Origin: Actinomycetes bacterium
Lineage (GTDB): Bacteria > Actinomycetota > Actinomycetes > Propionibacteriales > Nocardioidaceae
Direction of reading: 5' to 3'
Assembly (NCBI GenBank): GCA_023396115.1
Contig: JAEWXC010000016.1
Span: forward strand, 1-31,037
Length of the DNA: 31,037 bases
Made by a program: the position numbers and the translations under genes. This document shows positions 8,171 to 16,121 of this stretch, in pieces (position 1 is the first letter of the stretch; each line of letters starts with the position of its first letter). The notes below the pieces were generated by a model that saw nothing but the letters and a program-made list of their open reading frames with translations, was not told the origin of the DNA and made no database searches.

Positions 8171-8462
8171 GTCGGCCTCCTCTCCGCTGGTGGCTCGGCT
8201 GCGCCGTTCCCCGGCTGGTCGTTGTCTGCTCATGGTGGCCCGATCGGGTGCCCTGGTTCGGGTTCTCCACAGGCACCGGATCTGCGGAGAGCTGGATGGG
8301 TCGAATCTGGACGGCGATGCTGATGGCGTCCTGGTCGTCGGTGAAGCAGCGGCAGCGTTCGAGGTGCTCGTCTCTGGCCTCGCGGGCGGCGTCGTGCGTG
8401 AGGTGGACGCTAAGGAGCTCCTCGCAGTCCCACAGTCCCCAGATCTGCGTTGCGGTCTTCAT
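8157..8462 (-). CDS. Small hypothetical, coupled to tniQ
   Basis: A 101-residue protein of unknown family. Residues 1-60 look folded (IWGLWDCEELLSVHLTH, then a charged helix REARDEHLERC and an ISIAVQIRPIQL strand); the last 35 are polar and low in complexity, and overlap the RBS and start of the next gene. Its ATG at 8462 overlaps the TGA of the second tniQ (ATGA), which argues that it is really translated and made together with TniQ. The Cys-x-Cys at about 37-39 could bind metal, but too little is seen to say. No function is proposed. Confidence 0.6.
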   Translation of the reverse strand: MKTATQIWGLWDCEELLSVHLTHDAAREARDEHLERCRCFTDDQDAISIAVQIRPIQLSADPVPVENPNQGTRSGHHEQTTTSRGTAQPSHQRRGGRHADR

Positions 8463-10162
8463 GCGGTCCTCCTCGTCGCTACCGCGGTGCTCCGGATCAG
8501 TCCAACCAGTGCGTCGGTCGCGGCTTTGTCGAGACGGCCGGCATAGGCGCGGTAACGGGCGCGGCCGTCATGGTCTGGCGGGTGCTGCCAACCGGGGCTG
8601 GTGTCGATGTGTCCGTGCGCGTACTCGGTCCAGAGCCATGTGACGGCGTACTGCTGGCTCGTGGCGTGGCTGCCGGGCAGGTGGCGTCGTGCCCAGGACC
8701 GGTACCAACGGCGGCTGCGCGCGAGACGGCGTACGGCGTCCTCCCGGGCGCGGTAGTCGACCCTGGTGTCGAGGTCGTCAGCGACCCGGTTCAGCGCGGC
8801 GATGAAGTCGCTGGCCGGGGCGAGGAGGTCGGCGCTGCAGGCGCGGGCGGTCTTCGTCCCGAGCTCTGGAGGGAGGCCGAGTGCAACGGCGGCCTCGGCC
8901 CAGGTGCGGTTCCCGAGGTGTTGGCGGGCCAGGCACAGGCTCACGAACAGGCGGCCGGTGCGGGCGGTGACGTCGAGCATCCCGGAGACGTGGCTGTCGT
9001 AGACGCCGGCCGGGATGACCTGCGGGATCGCCGTCAACGGCAGCGCACCGACTGAGGTGTCGAGCAGGGTGGCCAGTCTCCGGCGGGTGGCGGTGGCGGC
9101 CATGACCAGGCGGCTGAGCAGCGGGGTCATCGTGGTGTGGTCGGCCAGCCAGCCGAGCTGGCCGTCGTTGGTTGCGGGCGTGAGGTCGGTCCAGGGGTGC
9201 AGTTGGTCTGCGGCAGCGTCGAGGCTCGCGGCGCGGAGGAGCTCGTCGGCTGCGGCGATTGCCTGGCCGCGGAGCTGCAGGTCGGCCGGTGGCGCGAGAC
9301 CCCACCGGGCGCCGCGGGCACCGGCGCTTCGCGCTTGGTCGGCGCGGGCGAGGTCCGCCCACTGGGCGCGTTGGTCGCCACCCGGCTGGATCGCGAGGTG
9401 GAGCAGGAGAACGGTCAGCGCCTTGAGTTCGCACAGGTAGTCGTTGGGGTTCAGCGCGTCGCCGAGGATGACGACCCGCTGACCGCCGATGGCAGCGTCG
9501 ATCCGGTGCTGCGCGACCAATACATCCGTGGACGTCCGGACTGGGATGAGCTCGCCGAGAGATTGCTGGCATCCGCGTCCGCGAGATCTGCCGGGGTTTC
9601 CGCAACGATCGGGCGCGGCGTCGACGGCCCGCAGGGGCGTGCGGTGTGAGCGGAATGGATTACCGCAGGTGGGGCAGCGGTCGAGCAGCCAGCAGTCGTG
9701 CCGGCTGCAGGTGGTGACCCAGGGATGGCGCCATCGCAGTTGCCAGACGCCGTCCTCGTCAAGGCAACGTGGGCACAGCGCGGTGCCGTGAACGGGCGGC
9801 CAGCCACGGGCGGCGACTCGACGCCAGGTGTTCTTGTTCGCTGGGTCGAGTCCGTTGGTGTCGATGCCGACCATGCTCGCCAAGGTGCAGCACCGCAGCG
9901 CGACCGGGTCGAGTCTGGTCAGCGCAGCAAGGTTCGCGATCAACCGCTCCGCTGGTGCGGTGGCCAGGAAGGCTGTCGGTGCGCCGGCTTCAGAGAGGCG
10001 CTGGACGAGGACGGGGTGAGGGAGCGCGTTCGCAGCGCCCAGCCGCTCGAGATACCCGTCGAGTGCTTCTCCGGCGACGGGAGCGACGGTGACCGGCAGC
10101 GGTGCCAGATCAGCCAGCATCGGCATATCCGACTGCACGTGTGACCGCCTGTTGGGCGTCAT
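8459..10162 (-). CDS. tniQ: TniQ-family target-selection protein, second copy
   Basis: A 567-residue TniQ (TnsD-like) protein of the actinobacterial type. The N-terminal GEALDGYLERLG (31-42) is the TniQ opening motif. A zinc-binding region follows: CPRC at 130-133, C152-x2-H155 and CPTC at 163-166, within the typical 'GVWQLRWRHPWVTTC' context. The rest is helical with several Arg-rich stretches and ends near a W-rich segment (WLWTEYAHGH). TniQ proteins recruit the TnsC ATPase to target DNA or to a targeting complex. The first ATG (10162) gives a 53-nt overlap with the upstream tniQ; ATG 10126 is an equally good start. The protein differs strongly from its upstream neighbour, so the two copies are not a recent duplication. 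Confidence 0.87.
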   Translation of the reverse strand: MTPNRRSHVQSDMPMLADLAPLPVTVAPVAGEALDGYLERLGAANALPHPVLVQRLSEAGAPTAFLATAPAERLIANLAALTRLDPVALRCCTLASMVGIDTNGLDPANKNTWRRVAARGWPPVHGTALCPRCLDEDGVWQLRWRHPWVTTCSRHDCWLLDRCPTCGNPFRSHRTPLRAVDAAPDRCGNPGRSRGRGCQQSLGELIPVRTSTDVLVAQHRIDAAIGGQRVVILGDALNPNDYLCELKALTVLLLHLAIQPGGDQRAQWADLARADQARSAGARGARWGLAPPADLQLRGQAIAAADELLRAASLDAAADQLHPWTDLTPATNDGQLGWLADHTTMTPLLSRLVMAATATRRRLATLLDTSVGALPLTAIPQVIPAGVYDSHVSGMLDVTARTGRLFVSLCLARQHLGNRTWAEAAVALGLPPELGTKTARACSADLLAPASDFIAALNRVADDLDTRVDYRAREDAVRRLARSRRWYRSWARRHLPGSHATSQQYAVTWLWTEYAHGHIDTSPGWQHPPDHDGRARYRAYAGRLDKAATDALVGLIRSTAVATRRTA

Positions 10163-11444
10163 GAGAGACGTCGGCGGCGACGGCGCCGAGGAGCTGGTGA
10201 CCGTAGTCGATGAGGATGAGTCGATCCTCCGGGAGAAGCGCTTGATCGAATGACCGCAGTTCCCGTCGCATTCCGGCGTGGTGAGGGCTCAGGCCGAGCG
10301 TGCCGTGGGTGAGCTCCAGCCAGATCCAGGCGGCGGCCAGCCTCTGGTTGCGTGGCGTGCGGGGCACGGCTGTGTGCGCGAGCGCTGAGATCGGGACGGA
10401 ATGCAGAGTCGTCAGGACGGCGCGGCGATAGCGGTAGTCGGCGATGCCAGCATGCGCGAGTCGGTCGGCTTCGCTCGACAGGATCCGCAGTCCAGCGGTC
10501 GTGTTGCCGAGGTGGTGGACGTAGGCCGCGGTCATGGGCTGCTTACGCAGGTCGCCGTACCGCTCGTCCAACTGGGCGACAGTGGGACGTGCTTCGGTGG
10601 CTGCGTGGATGGCTTCACGGCGCAGGGCTCGCGCGATGCCGTGGCCGAGGTCTTCGCCGGCCGCGTCGACGTCCAGGGCCCGGTGCCGGGGGTGGAGGTA
10701 GTCGGGGATCGCCGCCTCCGTGATCCGCGACCCGCGGAGCTGGTCGTGGAGCGCCTGACGGGCCGCCGGCCAGTCGTCCTCCGGGGCTGGGGTCTCGCCG
10801 AGGTGGGTCAGCGTGAGTTCGCCGATCAGGTCGCGGGTTGCCTGGACGGTCCGGCTGGCCGGCCAGGCGTGTTCGGCGAACCCGGCGATCCAGGCGGGTG
10901 CCTGCCACGACCCGGCCGGTCGGGCACCTGTGGCGGCGTGAACGGTGGCGAGGTGAACGTGGAGACGCAGGAGGCGCAGCAACCGCAGTCGGCGATCGGC
11001 GAACCCCGCAGTCGCCGCTCGCATCGATCGCAGGAATGCGTCCTGCATCTCCAGTGCGTGAGCCGCGCTGTCGACAGTCACGCCCTCGTTGAGAAGGGCT
11101 TGGCAGCTCGGGCAGTGGCTGACCCAGACCAGGCCGCTCCACAGGCTGCCGATTCCGCATGCAGAGCAGATGGATGTGTCGGTGCGGCGGAGCTCGATGC
11201 TCGCCGGCTTTCGGCTGTGCCGCTCAGCGAGCCGGTGGTGGAGGGTGTGGGTGCGCAGTCGTCGCGGCGGCAGCCCCAGGGTGCGAGTGAGGGCACCTAT
11301 TTGACGATCGGTGAGGCGGCCGCTGACGCCGCAAGGATGGAGGTTGTGGACCGGGATGCCGGTGGTCGTGCTGAGGCGGCGCAGCATCGAGGCGATCGAC
11401 TCGTCCGGGTGGGGGTCGATGCTGACCGGGAGCCGCGGCGTCAT
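10110..11444 (-). CDS. tniQ: TniQ-family target-selection protein, first copy
   Basis: A 444-residue TniQ-type protein. It opens with PHPDESIASMLRRLS (about 11-25), the family motif, and carries one zinc knuckle at Cys93, Cys96, Cys111 and Cys114 (CSAC and CPSC). It is shorter and has fewer metal-binding residues than the second tniQ. The ATG at 11444 overlaps the tnsC TGA (ATGA) and replaces a long upstream extension that is only the shadow of tnsC. TniQ proteins bridge target DNA and TnsC; with two in one operon, they may define two target pathways, as TnsD and TnsE do in Tn7, or form a heteromer. Which of them holds is not visible. Confidence 0.87.
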   Translation of the reverse strand: MTPRLPVSIDPHPDESIASMLRRLSTTTGIPVHNLHPCGVSGRLTDRQIGALTRTLGLPPRRLRTHTLHHRLAERHSRKPASIELRRTDTSICSACGIGSLWSGLVWVSHCPSCQALLNEGVTVDSAAHALEMQDAFLRSMRAATAGFADRRLRLLRLLRLHVHLATVHAATGARPAGSWQAPAWIAGFAEHAWPASRTVQATRDLIGELTLTHLGETPAPEDDWPAARQALHDQLRGSRITEAAIPDYLHPRHRALDVDAAGEDLGHGIARALRREAIHAATEARPTVAQLDERYGDLRKQPMTAAYVHHLGNTTAGLRILSSEADRLAHAGIADYRYRRAVLTTLHSVPISALAHTAVPRTPRNQRLAAAWIWLELTHGTLGLSPHHAGMRRELRSFDQALLPEDRLILIDYGHQLLGAVAADVSHDAQQAVTRAVGYADAG

Positions 11445-12499
11445 CGGGAGACCCTGCTGGACGCGGCTCGCCTCGCGGTGTTGGCTCGGGTCTGGTCGAT
11501 CTGTGCGTCCTGTGCGCGCTGGCTCACCCAGATCGGGTCGAGGATGGCGCGGTCGAGTGGCGCACCGGTCTCGATCGCGGTGGCGGTTGCGTCGATCAGC
11601 AGGCGTGTCGTGTCGCCGACGTACCCCTGGGTGCGGCGCCACAGGTAGCCGGCAAGACGGGAGGAGAAGAGACCTCGCTCGACGTCGGGCACGTACGGGA
11701 GGAGAACGTCCTCGCAGCTCTTCAGGAATCGTTGCCACTGCGCGCGTCCCGTTGCCGTGTCGACCTCGTAGGGGGCGAGCGTGTGCTCGGAGAGCCGGCC
11801 GCGGATCTGGGGGTCGCTGAGCACGTCACCGCCGGTCAGTTCGGCGCCGACGAGCATCAGGACGCCTCCGACCTCGCCGAGTTCGGTGTTGAGGTGCTTG
11901 ACCGCGTTCAAGGTGGCGCGACCGGTGACCGAGGTGGTGCGGAGCATGTGGGCGTCGTCGAGGATGACGAGACGGACCCCGTGGGTCTGTAGGGCCTTGA
12001 CGGCGCGCAGTGCGAGGGTCCGCTCCACGCCGCTGGCCGGGTAGCCGACGAAGGAGAGGATCTGCGTGTAGAGGTCCTTGCTACGCGACTCCGACAACAG
12101 AGTGAGATAGCAGATCGGGACGAGGTCGGCGGTGATTCCGGGCGTCGGCGTCCATCGGGGTCTGGTCGATCGGGTCGCCTTCGCCCAGGTTCGGTAGCGG
12201 TCCTGTGCCCAGCTCTTGATGAGCGTCGACTTGCCAGCGGTGTACGGCGCCGAGAGGGCAAGGATGGTGCGGGCGCCGGGGGGCTCGAGGAGCGCAGACT
12301 CCAGCGCGCAGTCGATCGCGTTGGCGGTGGCGTCGTGCACGGGCGAGGAGACGCGCCGCGCCCGCAGAGCAGCGCGGACCGCGTCGGCGTACGAGCTCCT
12401 GCCCGCGGGGTTCATGGCGTCCAGGTCAGCTGCTGTGGCCGGCTGCGGCGAAGCAACCATGGGCGCGGTTGCCTGGTGGTGCCACATCTCGGCGTCCAT
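11441..12499 (-). CDS. tnsC: TnsC/TniB-like AAA+ transposition ATPase
   Basis: A 352-residue AAA ATPase. The P-loop reads SAPYTAGKST (residues 83-92, Lys90), with Ala in place of the usual first Gly. Walker B is RLVILDDAH with Asp181/Asp182. The helical N-terminus (about 25-70) and the late YLWRRTQGYVGDTTRLLIDAT segment are typical of TnsC/TniB. TnsC assembles on target DNA, reads the TniQ signal and activates TnsAB. The ATG at 12499 shares its A with the TGA of tnsB (TGATG), and its stop overlaps tniQ, so the operon is translationally coupled on both sides. Confidence 0.88.
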   Translation of the reverse strand: MDAEMWHHQATAPMVASPQPATAADLDAMNPAGRSSYADAVRAALRARRVSSPVHDATANAIDCALESALLEPPGARTILALSAPYTAGKSTLIKSWAQDRYRTWAKATRSTRPRWTPTPGITADLVPICYLTLLSESRSKDLYTQILSFVGYPASGVERTLALRAVKALQTHGVRLVILDDAHMLRTTSVTGRATLNAVKHLNTELGEVGGVLMLVGAELTGGDVLSDPQIRGRLSEHTLAPYEVDTATGRAQWQRFLKSCEDVLLPYVPDVERGLFSSRLAGYLWRRTQGYVGDTTRLLIDATATAIETGAPLDRAILDPIWVSQRAQDAQIDQTRANTARRAASSRVSR

Positions 12500-14688
12500 C
12501 AGTCGCCCACCTCGTCGTAGTCCGGCCACTCCGCGTCGATGTCGAACCCGTCTTCAGCGTTGCCTTCCGCGCGGCGCGGCCGGAGCGGCGTGACCACGCC
12601 GTCCTGGTCGCCGTCGAACATCGCTGCCGCCTCGGCTGCTTCGGCGTGGTCGCGTTGTGCCTGCTCCCAGCGCAGTCGGGCGGCGTAGCCCTTGGCGCGG
12701 GCCTCAGCCGTCTCCTCCGCCGAAGTCAGCTGGCCGAGCTCGGCGATGATCTGCCGCCAGGTCGACTTCCGATTCAGGGTGGCGTTGCCTCCGCGTTCGG
12801 CGATGCGGGAGAGGGCGCGTTCGTGCATCCAGTCGCCCATGGGCATGTCGAGCAGGTGGCGGGCTTTCCACGGGATCTCATGGATGCGGCCGGTGTCGGG
12901 GTGACGGAACCAGATCCGGGAGACGTCACGCGGGTCGTAGTGGAACGGAGCCTTGCGCGAGTCGGCCTGGAAGGTGCCCTTGCGGACATCACGGAAGTCG
13001 GCAAGGACCGGGGCGTCGTAGGTGAGGTTCTTGTATTCGACGCCTGCGTGCCCGATGGTGAGCCAGCGGATCGGCAGGAACTGGTAGATCAGGTCGGGGT
13101 GCTGCGGCACGTGGAGACGGCCGGTGACCTCGTGCATCGCGTCCCACATCTCCAGCGGCGTGAGCCGCGCCGATGGTGCGCCCGGCAGCACAAGGCCTTC
13201 GTGCCAGGAGCGGTGGTAGTCGAGCGCCACGAACCGACGCAGGTGCCGTTCGAGCTCGGCGGCAGTCAGGAGAGCCTCGCCAGTCGCGTCCACCTTGCGG
13301 CCTCGCTCGGCCACGTTGCGGCCCTTGAAGCCGGGAATCGCCTGGTAGGCCCGCTGCAGTGTCTCGTGCCAGCGTTCCACATGGGGGCTGTCCGTGGGCT
13401 TGGAGCCACGAGAGAGCATCAGGTCGATCCCGAAGTCGCGGAGCAGGGCGATGAAGTGCTCGGACAGGAAGACCGATCCGTGGTCGCAGCGGATCGACGA
13501 CGGCCGTACGCCCGGCTTGAAGTGGACGCCCTGGAGACTCTGGCCGGGTGGCAGGATGCGCTTCGGCGAACGATGCACGGCGACGTTCGACAGGTCCAGT
13601 GACTCGGGCACCCCGCACCAGCGCCAGTCATCGACCGTGGTGCCCTCAACCAGCATCGACATGGGCCGCATGACGTCGTAGAGCAACAGCCCCGCCTCAA
13701 CCGCGTTGCCGGAACGTGGCGTGACCCGTAGACCGACCGCGACGCGCGTAGCAACGCTGATGGCCGTCAGGATCTCGACGCTGACCGGCCTCTCGCGCAG
13801 TTCGTCCCACACGAGGACGTCGGCGCGGGTGGCGTCGATCGCGATGTGGCTCGGATGCATCGCGGGAAAGCTGGTGTGGGCCGATGCCTTGCGGCGCAGA
13901 TGCCGAGAGCGCTGCGCGCGCGTGTTCCTGCCAAGAGCACGTTGGCGCTCGGAGAGGTACTCCTGGAACAACCGCTGCGGTAGGACCACATCCGCCAGAC
14001 CCTCGGCCTTCATCTGCAGCCGGATGTCCGCCTCGATGGTGGTGATGTTGACCTTCGAGATGTCGCCGTCGAACCGAGCGAACACGTCGTCCGCCATCTG
14101 ACGCACACGTTCGTCGAGCTGATCGAAACCGCGCCGGCCTTTGGTGGCTCTCTTGTCGACGAGACCCCTGAGGCCTTCGGCACGCCACGCGCGTATCCAC
14201 GTCTGCACGGTGCTAGCCCCAACGCCAGCCGATTGAAGTTCACCGTTCGCAACGCGCCTTAGGACTTGGCGATCAGTCTCCCTCTCGAAGGCAAGTTGGC
14301 GAGCCATCGCTTCACAACGTCGGGTCTCGCTGAAGCCTGGGTCACTGACGTTCAGGAATGGCTCTCCAGGTTGGGCGAACCGCGCGAAGCCGGACCGGTA
14401 GCCGGTCAGGATCTCCATCACCACCTCGAGCTTGTCGAGAGCGTCTCGCCGAATCGGCGCCGACAGGCCGGACCACCACGGCTCGAGGGCAACGATCACG
14501 GCTGCCGCTCCTCCATCTTTGACGGCTACCCCCTTGATCTCGCTGTAGGGCACCTCGCGGCGAACACCGACGCTCGTCTCGAACATCACGGTGTGGCGTG
14601 CGAGCTGCACCACGAGGAGGTATCCGTCGTCGCCTAGAACTCGATCGCCGATCGCCAGGCCCACCTTCGCCTGCCTCACGCCTGACAC
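12499..14688 (-). CDS. tnsB: TnsB-type DDE transposase (Mu/Tn7 integrase fold)
   Basis: A 729-residue transposase. The catalytic triad is visible: Asp285 in HIAIDATRAD, Asp402 in IRCDHGSVFL, and Glu438 in DSPHVERWHETL, with the 35-residue D-E spacing usual for this fold. Upstream are a helix-turn-helix (about 155-180, ASTVQTWIRAWRAEGL) and an Arg/Lys-rich linker; a Mu-type beta-barrel region (about 530-700) and an acidic C-terminal tail that may meet TnsC follow. TnsB binds the transposon ends and joins 3' ends to target DNA. GTG 14688 is chosen because a GAGG lies 7 nt before it; GTG 14679, which forms GTGA with the tnsA stop, is a close alternative. The open frame upstream of that is the shadow of tnsA. 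Confidence 0.9.
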   Translation of the reverse strand: MSGVRQAKVGLAIGDRVLGDDGYLLVVQLARHTVMFETSVGVRREVPYSEIKGVAVKDGGAAAVIVALEPWWSGLSAPIRRDALDKLEVVMEILTGYRSGFARFAQPGEPFLNVSDPGFSETRRCEAMARQLAFERETDRQVLRRVANGELQSAGVGASTVQTWIRAWRAEGLRGLVDKRATKGRRGFDQLDERVRQMADDVFARFDGDISKVNITTIEADIRLQMKAEGLADVVLPQRLFQEYLSERQRALGRNTRAQRSRHLRRKASAHTSFPAMHPSHIAIDATRADVLVWDELRERPVSVEILTAISVATRVAVGLRVTPRSGNAVEAGLLLYDVMRPMSMLVEGTTVDDWRWCGVPESLDLSNVAVHRSPKRILPPGQSLQGVHFKPGVRPSSIRCDHGSVFLSEHFIALLRDFGIDLMLSRGSKPTDSPHVERWHETLQRAYQAIPGFKGRNVAERGRKVDATGEALLTAAELERHLRRFVALDYHRSWHEGLVLPGAPSARLTPLEMWDAMHEVTGRLHVPQHPDLIYQFLPIRWLTIGHAGVEYKNLTYDAPVLADFRDVRKGTFQADSRKAPFHYDPRDVSRIWFRHPDTGRIHEIPWKARHLLDMPMGDWMHERALSRIAERGGNATLNRKSTWRQIIAELGQLTSAEETAEARAKGYAARLRWEQAQRDHAEAAEAAAMFDGDQDGVVTPLRPRRAEGNAEDGFDIDAEWPDYDEVGD

Positions 14689-15437
14689 GCTGCAACCTCG
14701 GTCGTGGGATCGAGTCGACTGCTCAGGTCCACCGCCAGTCGGCCGCTCCAGATGAGATGCCACACGAGCGAGGCCTGCTCGTCGTCCTCCTGCACCAAGT
14801 CGCCAAGACGCGCGCCGCTCGATGCACGTTCGATCAGGTGTTCTTCCCAGCGATCCGCCCAGCCGGGCCGGTGGCGGTATCCGTGCAGCCACAACAGGTT
14901 GCAGCGATGCACGTCGGAGATCCCGTTGAAAAGGCGGAACCGCCAGCCCACATCGGCTGCCGCAGACGAGGTCGCATCCATGAGGGCCACGAACTCCACC
15001 ATCCCTGCGGCGTGCTCTGGTCGGACGTCCCACAGCGTCACTTGGCCGTCTACGTCGACTGAAAGGAGGTCAGGAACGTGACTCGCGGCCAGGCGACCGG
15101 CATCGAGCCACTCGACTCGACAGGGCTGTGCGGTGATCCATGCCGTTCGGGAATCACGGTCAAGAAGCCGGAGTAGGTCGTGTTCGAGCCCGGACTCCAG
15201 CACCACATGCTCTCGCGTCGTCGTGCTGAACGCGCGAACTGGAACGTGCCTGGACTTTGCTCCAGACGTGGGCGTCCGGACCGGGGACAGCTCTCGAAGG
15301 TCCGGCGGACCATCGCTCCAATCCCACTCGAGAGTGTTTGCTCCGAGTCTGAAGGTCCATCGGACGGCGCCACCGAGACCAGCGGGCAGCCGGAGATCGA
15401 TATTAGAATCGGGCAAGGAAGATTCCCTCGCTTTCAT
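14676..15437 (-). CDS. tnsA: TnsA-like endonuclease subunit
   Basis: A 253-residue TnsA-type protein. The restriction-like core is visible: Glu85 in SGLEHDLLRLLD, Asp123 in HVPDLLSVDVDG, then LWDVRPEHA, where the catalytic Lys of Tn7 TnsA is Arg139. TnsA cuts the 5' strand at the transposon ends so that the element moves by cut-and-paste. The Lys-to-Arg change is, in my memory, common in actinobacterial TnsA-like proteins, but no measurement of their activity is known to me. The ATG at 15437 has no good RBS; a TTG seven codons later is preceded by AGGGA and may be the true start. It is the first gene of an eight-gene operon. Confidence 0.8.
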   Translation of the reverse strand: MKARESSLPDSNIDLRLPAGLGGAVRWTFRLGANTLEWDWSDGPPDLRELSPVRTPTSGAKSRHVPVRAFSTTTREHVVLESGLEHDLLRLLDRDSRTAWITAQPCRVEWLDAGRLAASHVPDLLSVDVDGQVTLWDVRPEHAAGMVEFVALMDATSSAAADVGWRFRLFNGISDVHRCNLLWLHGYRHRPGWADRWEEHLIERASSGARLGDLVQEDDEQASLVWHLIWSGRLAVDLSSRLDPTTEVAACQA

Positions 15438-15604
15438 GCGTGCATCGGGAATCGACCAGGAGGCGTACCCGTTGCCGCGGGTGCGCCTCTGCCCTTTTGG
15501 ATGTCGGCGCTCGCCTTCGGATCGACTGTCGCAGCGTATGCCCGCCAGCGGACGCGCACAAGAACCTGACTGCGCATTTGCTGGTGAGCAAGGGGGAACC
15601 GCGG

Positions 15605-15631
15605 CTATTCCCTCTATTGCGTCTATTCCAC
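15605..15631. repeat. Three 9-bp direct repeats (iterons)
   Basis: The unit CTATTCCCT, CTATTGCGT, CTATTCCAC repeats exactly every 9 bp, with CTATT kept and C or G next. On the minus strand it reads GGAATAG / GCAATAG. It lies about 170 nt upstream of tnsA. Regularly spaced direct repeats of this kind usually bind a regulator, or a transposase at an end; which is not clear. Confidence 0.55.
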
Positions 15632-15655
15632 TGAGGAAGGGCCGACTGCTCGCCA

Positions 15656-15678
15656 ATTGTGCGCAGGCGGTGCACAAT
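15656..15678. promoter_or_regulatory. Operator-like inverted repeat
   Basis: Perfect 7-bp arms, ATTGTGC (15656-15662) and GCACAAT (15672-15678), separated by 9 nt. The dyad of 23 bp is a good size for a dimeric HTH regulator, and it stands between two divergent genes. The Xre-type protein in the operon or the zinc-finger proteins are possible ligands. Confidence 0.5.
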
Positions 15679-15769
15679 AAACGCTGAAGCGCCAACGTCG
15701 AGTTCGCCAACACCCGCCACCGCCGGGCGCTATCTAACCCCAAACAGCTACATGGTCGGGAGGGTGATC

Positions 15770-16090
15770 GTGACCAGGATCGCGTCAAATGCGCATGGCT
15801 CGTCCGTGGCGACCGACCGATGTTGCGACAACCCGGACTGCACAAGTCGGGTTGAGTGGTCGGGGCGAGCAGGCCGACCCCAGCTCTACTGCACTCCGTC
15901 ATGTCGGCAACGGGCGCTGAGCGCAGCGGCGCGTCTCCAGGCGGAGGTCAATCGGCTCGAGGCAGAGCTCGAGCACCGCCACCTCACCCACCGAGCCCGG
16001 CGAGCGCTCTCAGCGGATCTGGCCAGGACCAAGTGGCTCCTCAGCGCCTTCCCGGAGTCGACCCGACTTCGAGTACAGGGGTCTGGCTAG
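15770..16090 (+). CDS. Small zinc-finger/coiled-coil protein (right copy)
   Basis: A 106-residue protein with CCDNPDC near residues 18-24, then GRAGRPQLYCTPSCRQRA at about 32-49, the same GR-x(3)-YC-x3-CR signature as the gene at 6422. A heptad-like helix follows (LQAEVNRLEAELEHR), then a charged helical end. The GTG at 15770 is chosen because GGGAGG lies 6 nt upstream; an ATG at 15752 lacks an RBS. It diverges from tnsA and is convergent with hsdR, ending 31 nt from it. A DNA-binding regulator is likely, on the basis of the motif and the dyad upstream, but not shown. Confidence 0.72.
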   Translation: MTRIASNAHGSSVATDRCCDNPDCTSRVEWSGRAGRPQLYCTPSCRQRALSAAARLQAEVNRLEAELEHRHLTHRARRALSADLARTKWLLSAFPESTRLRVQGSG

Positions 16091-16121
16091 AGCTCTGCGA
16101 ACTCATCCGAGTTGGCGCCGG

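Larger units (their letters stand above)
15438..15769. promoter_or_regulatory. Divergent regulatory region upstream of tnsA
   Basis: A 332-nt gap between tnsA (leftward) and the right zinc-finger gene (rightward), holding both promoters. It contains three 9-bp direct repeats and a 7-bp inverted repeat, listed separately. By analogy with Tn7, where tnsA lies next to the right end, this is also where a transposon end would be expected, but I could not find the set of shared TnsB-site repeats that would prove it. Confidence 0.5.

Noticed and set aside
15438..15769. Right end of the Tn7-like element
   Set aside because: Expected here by analogy, but no TGT/ACA terminus with shared repeats could be matched to a left end, so only the local repeats are reported.
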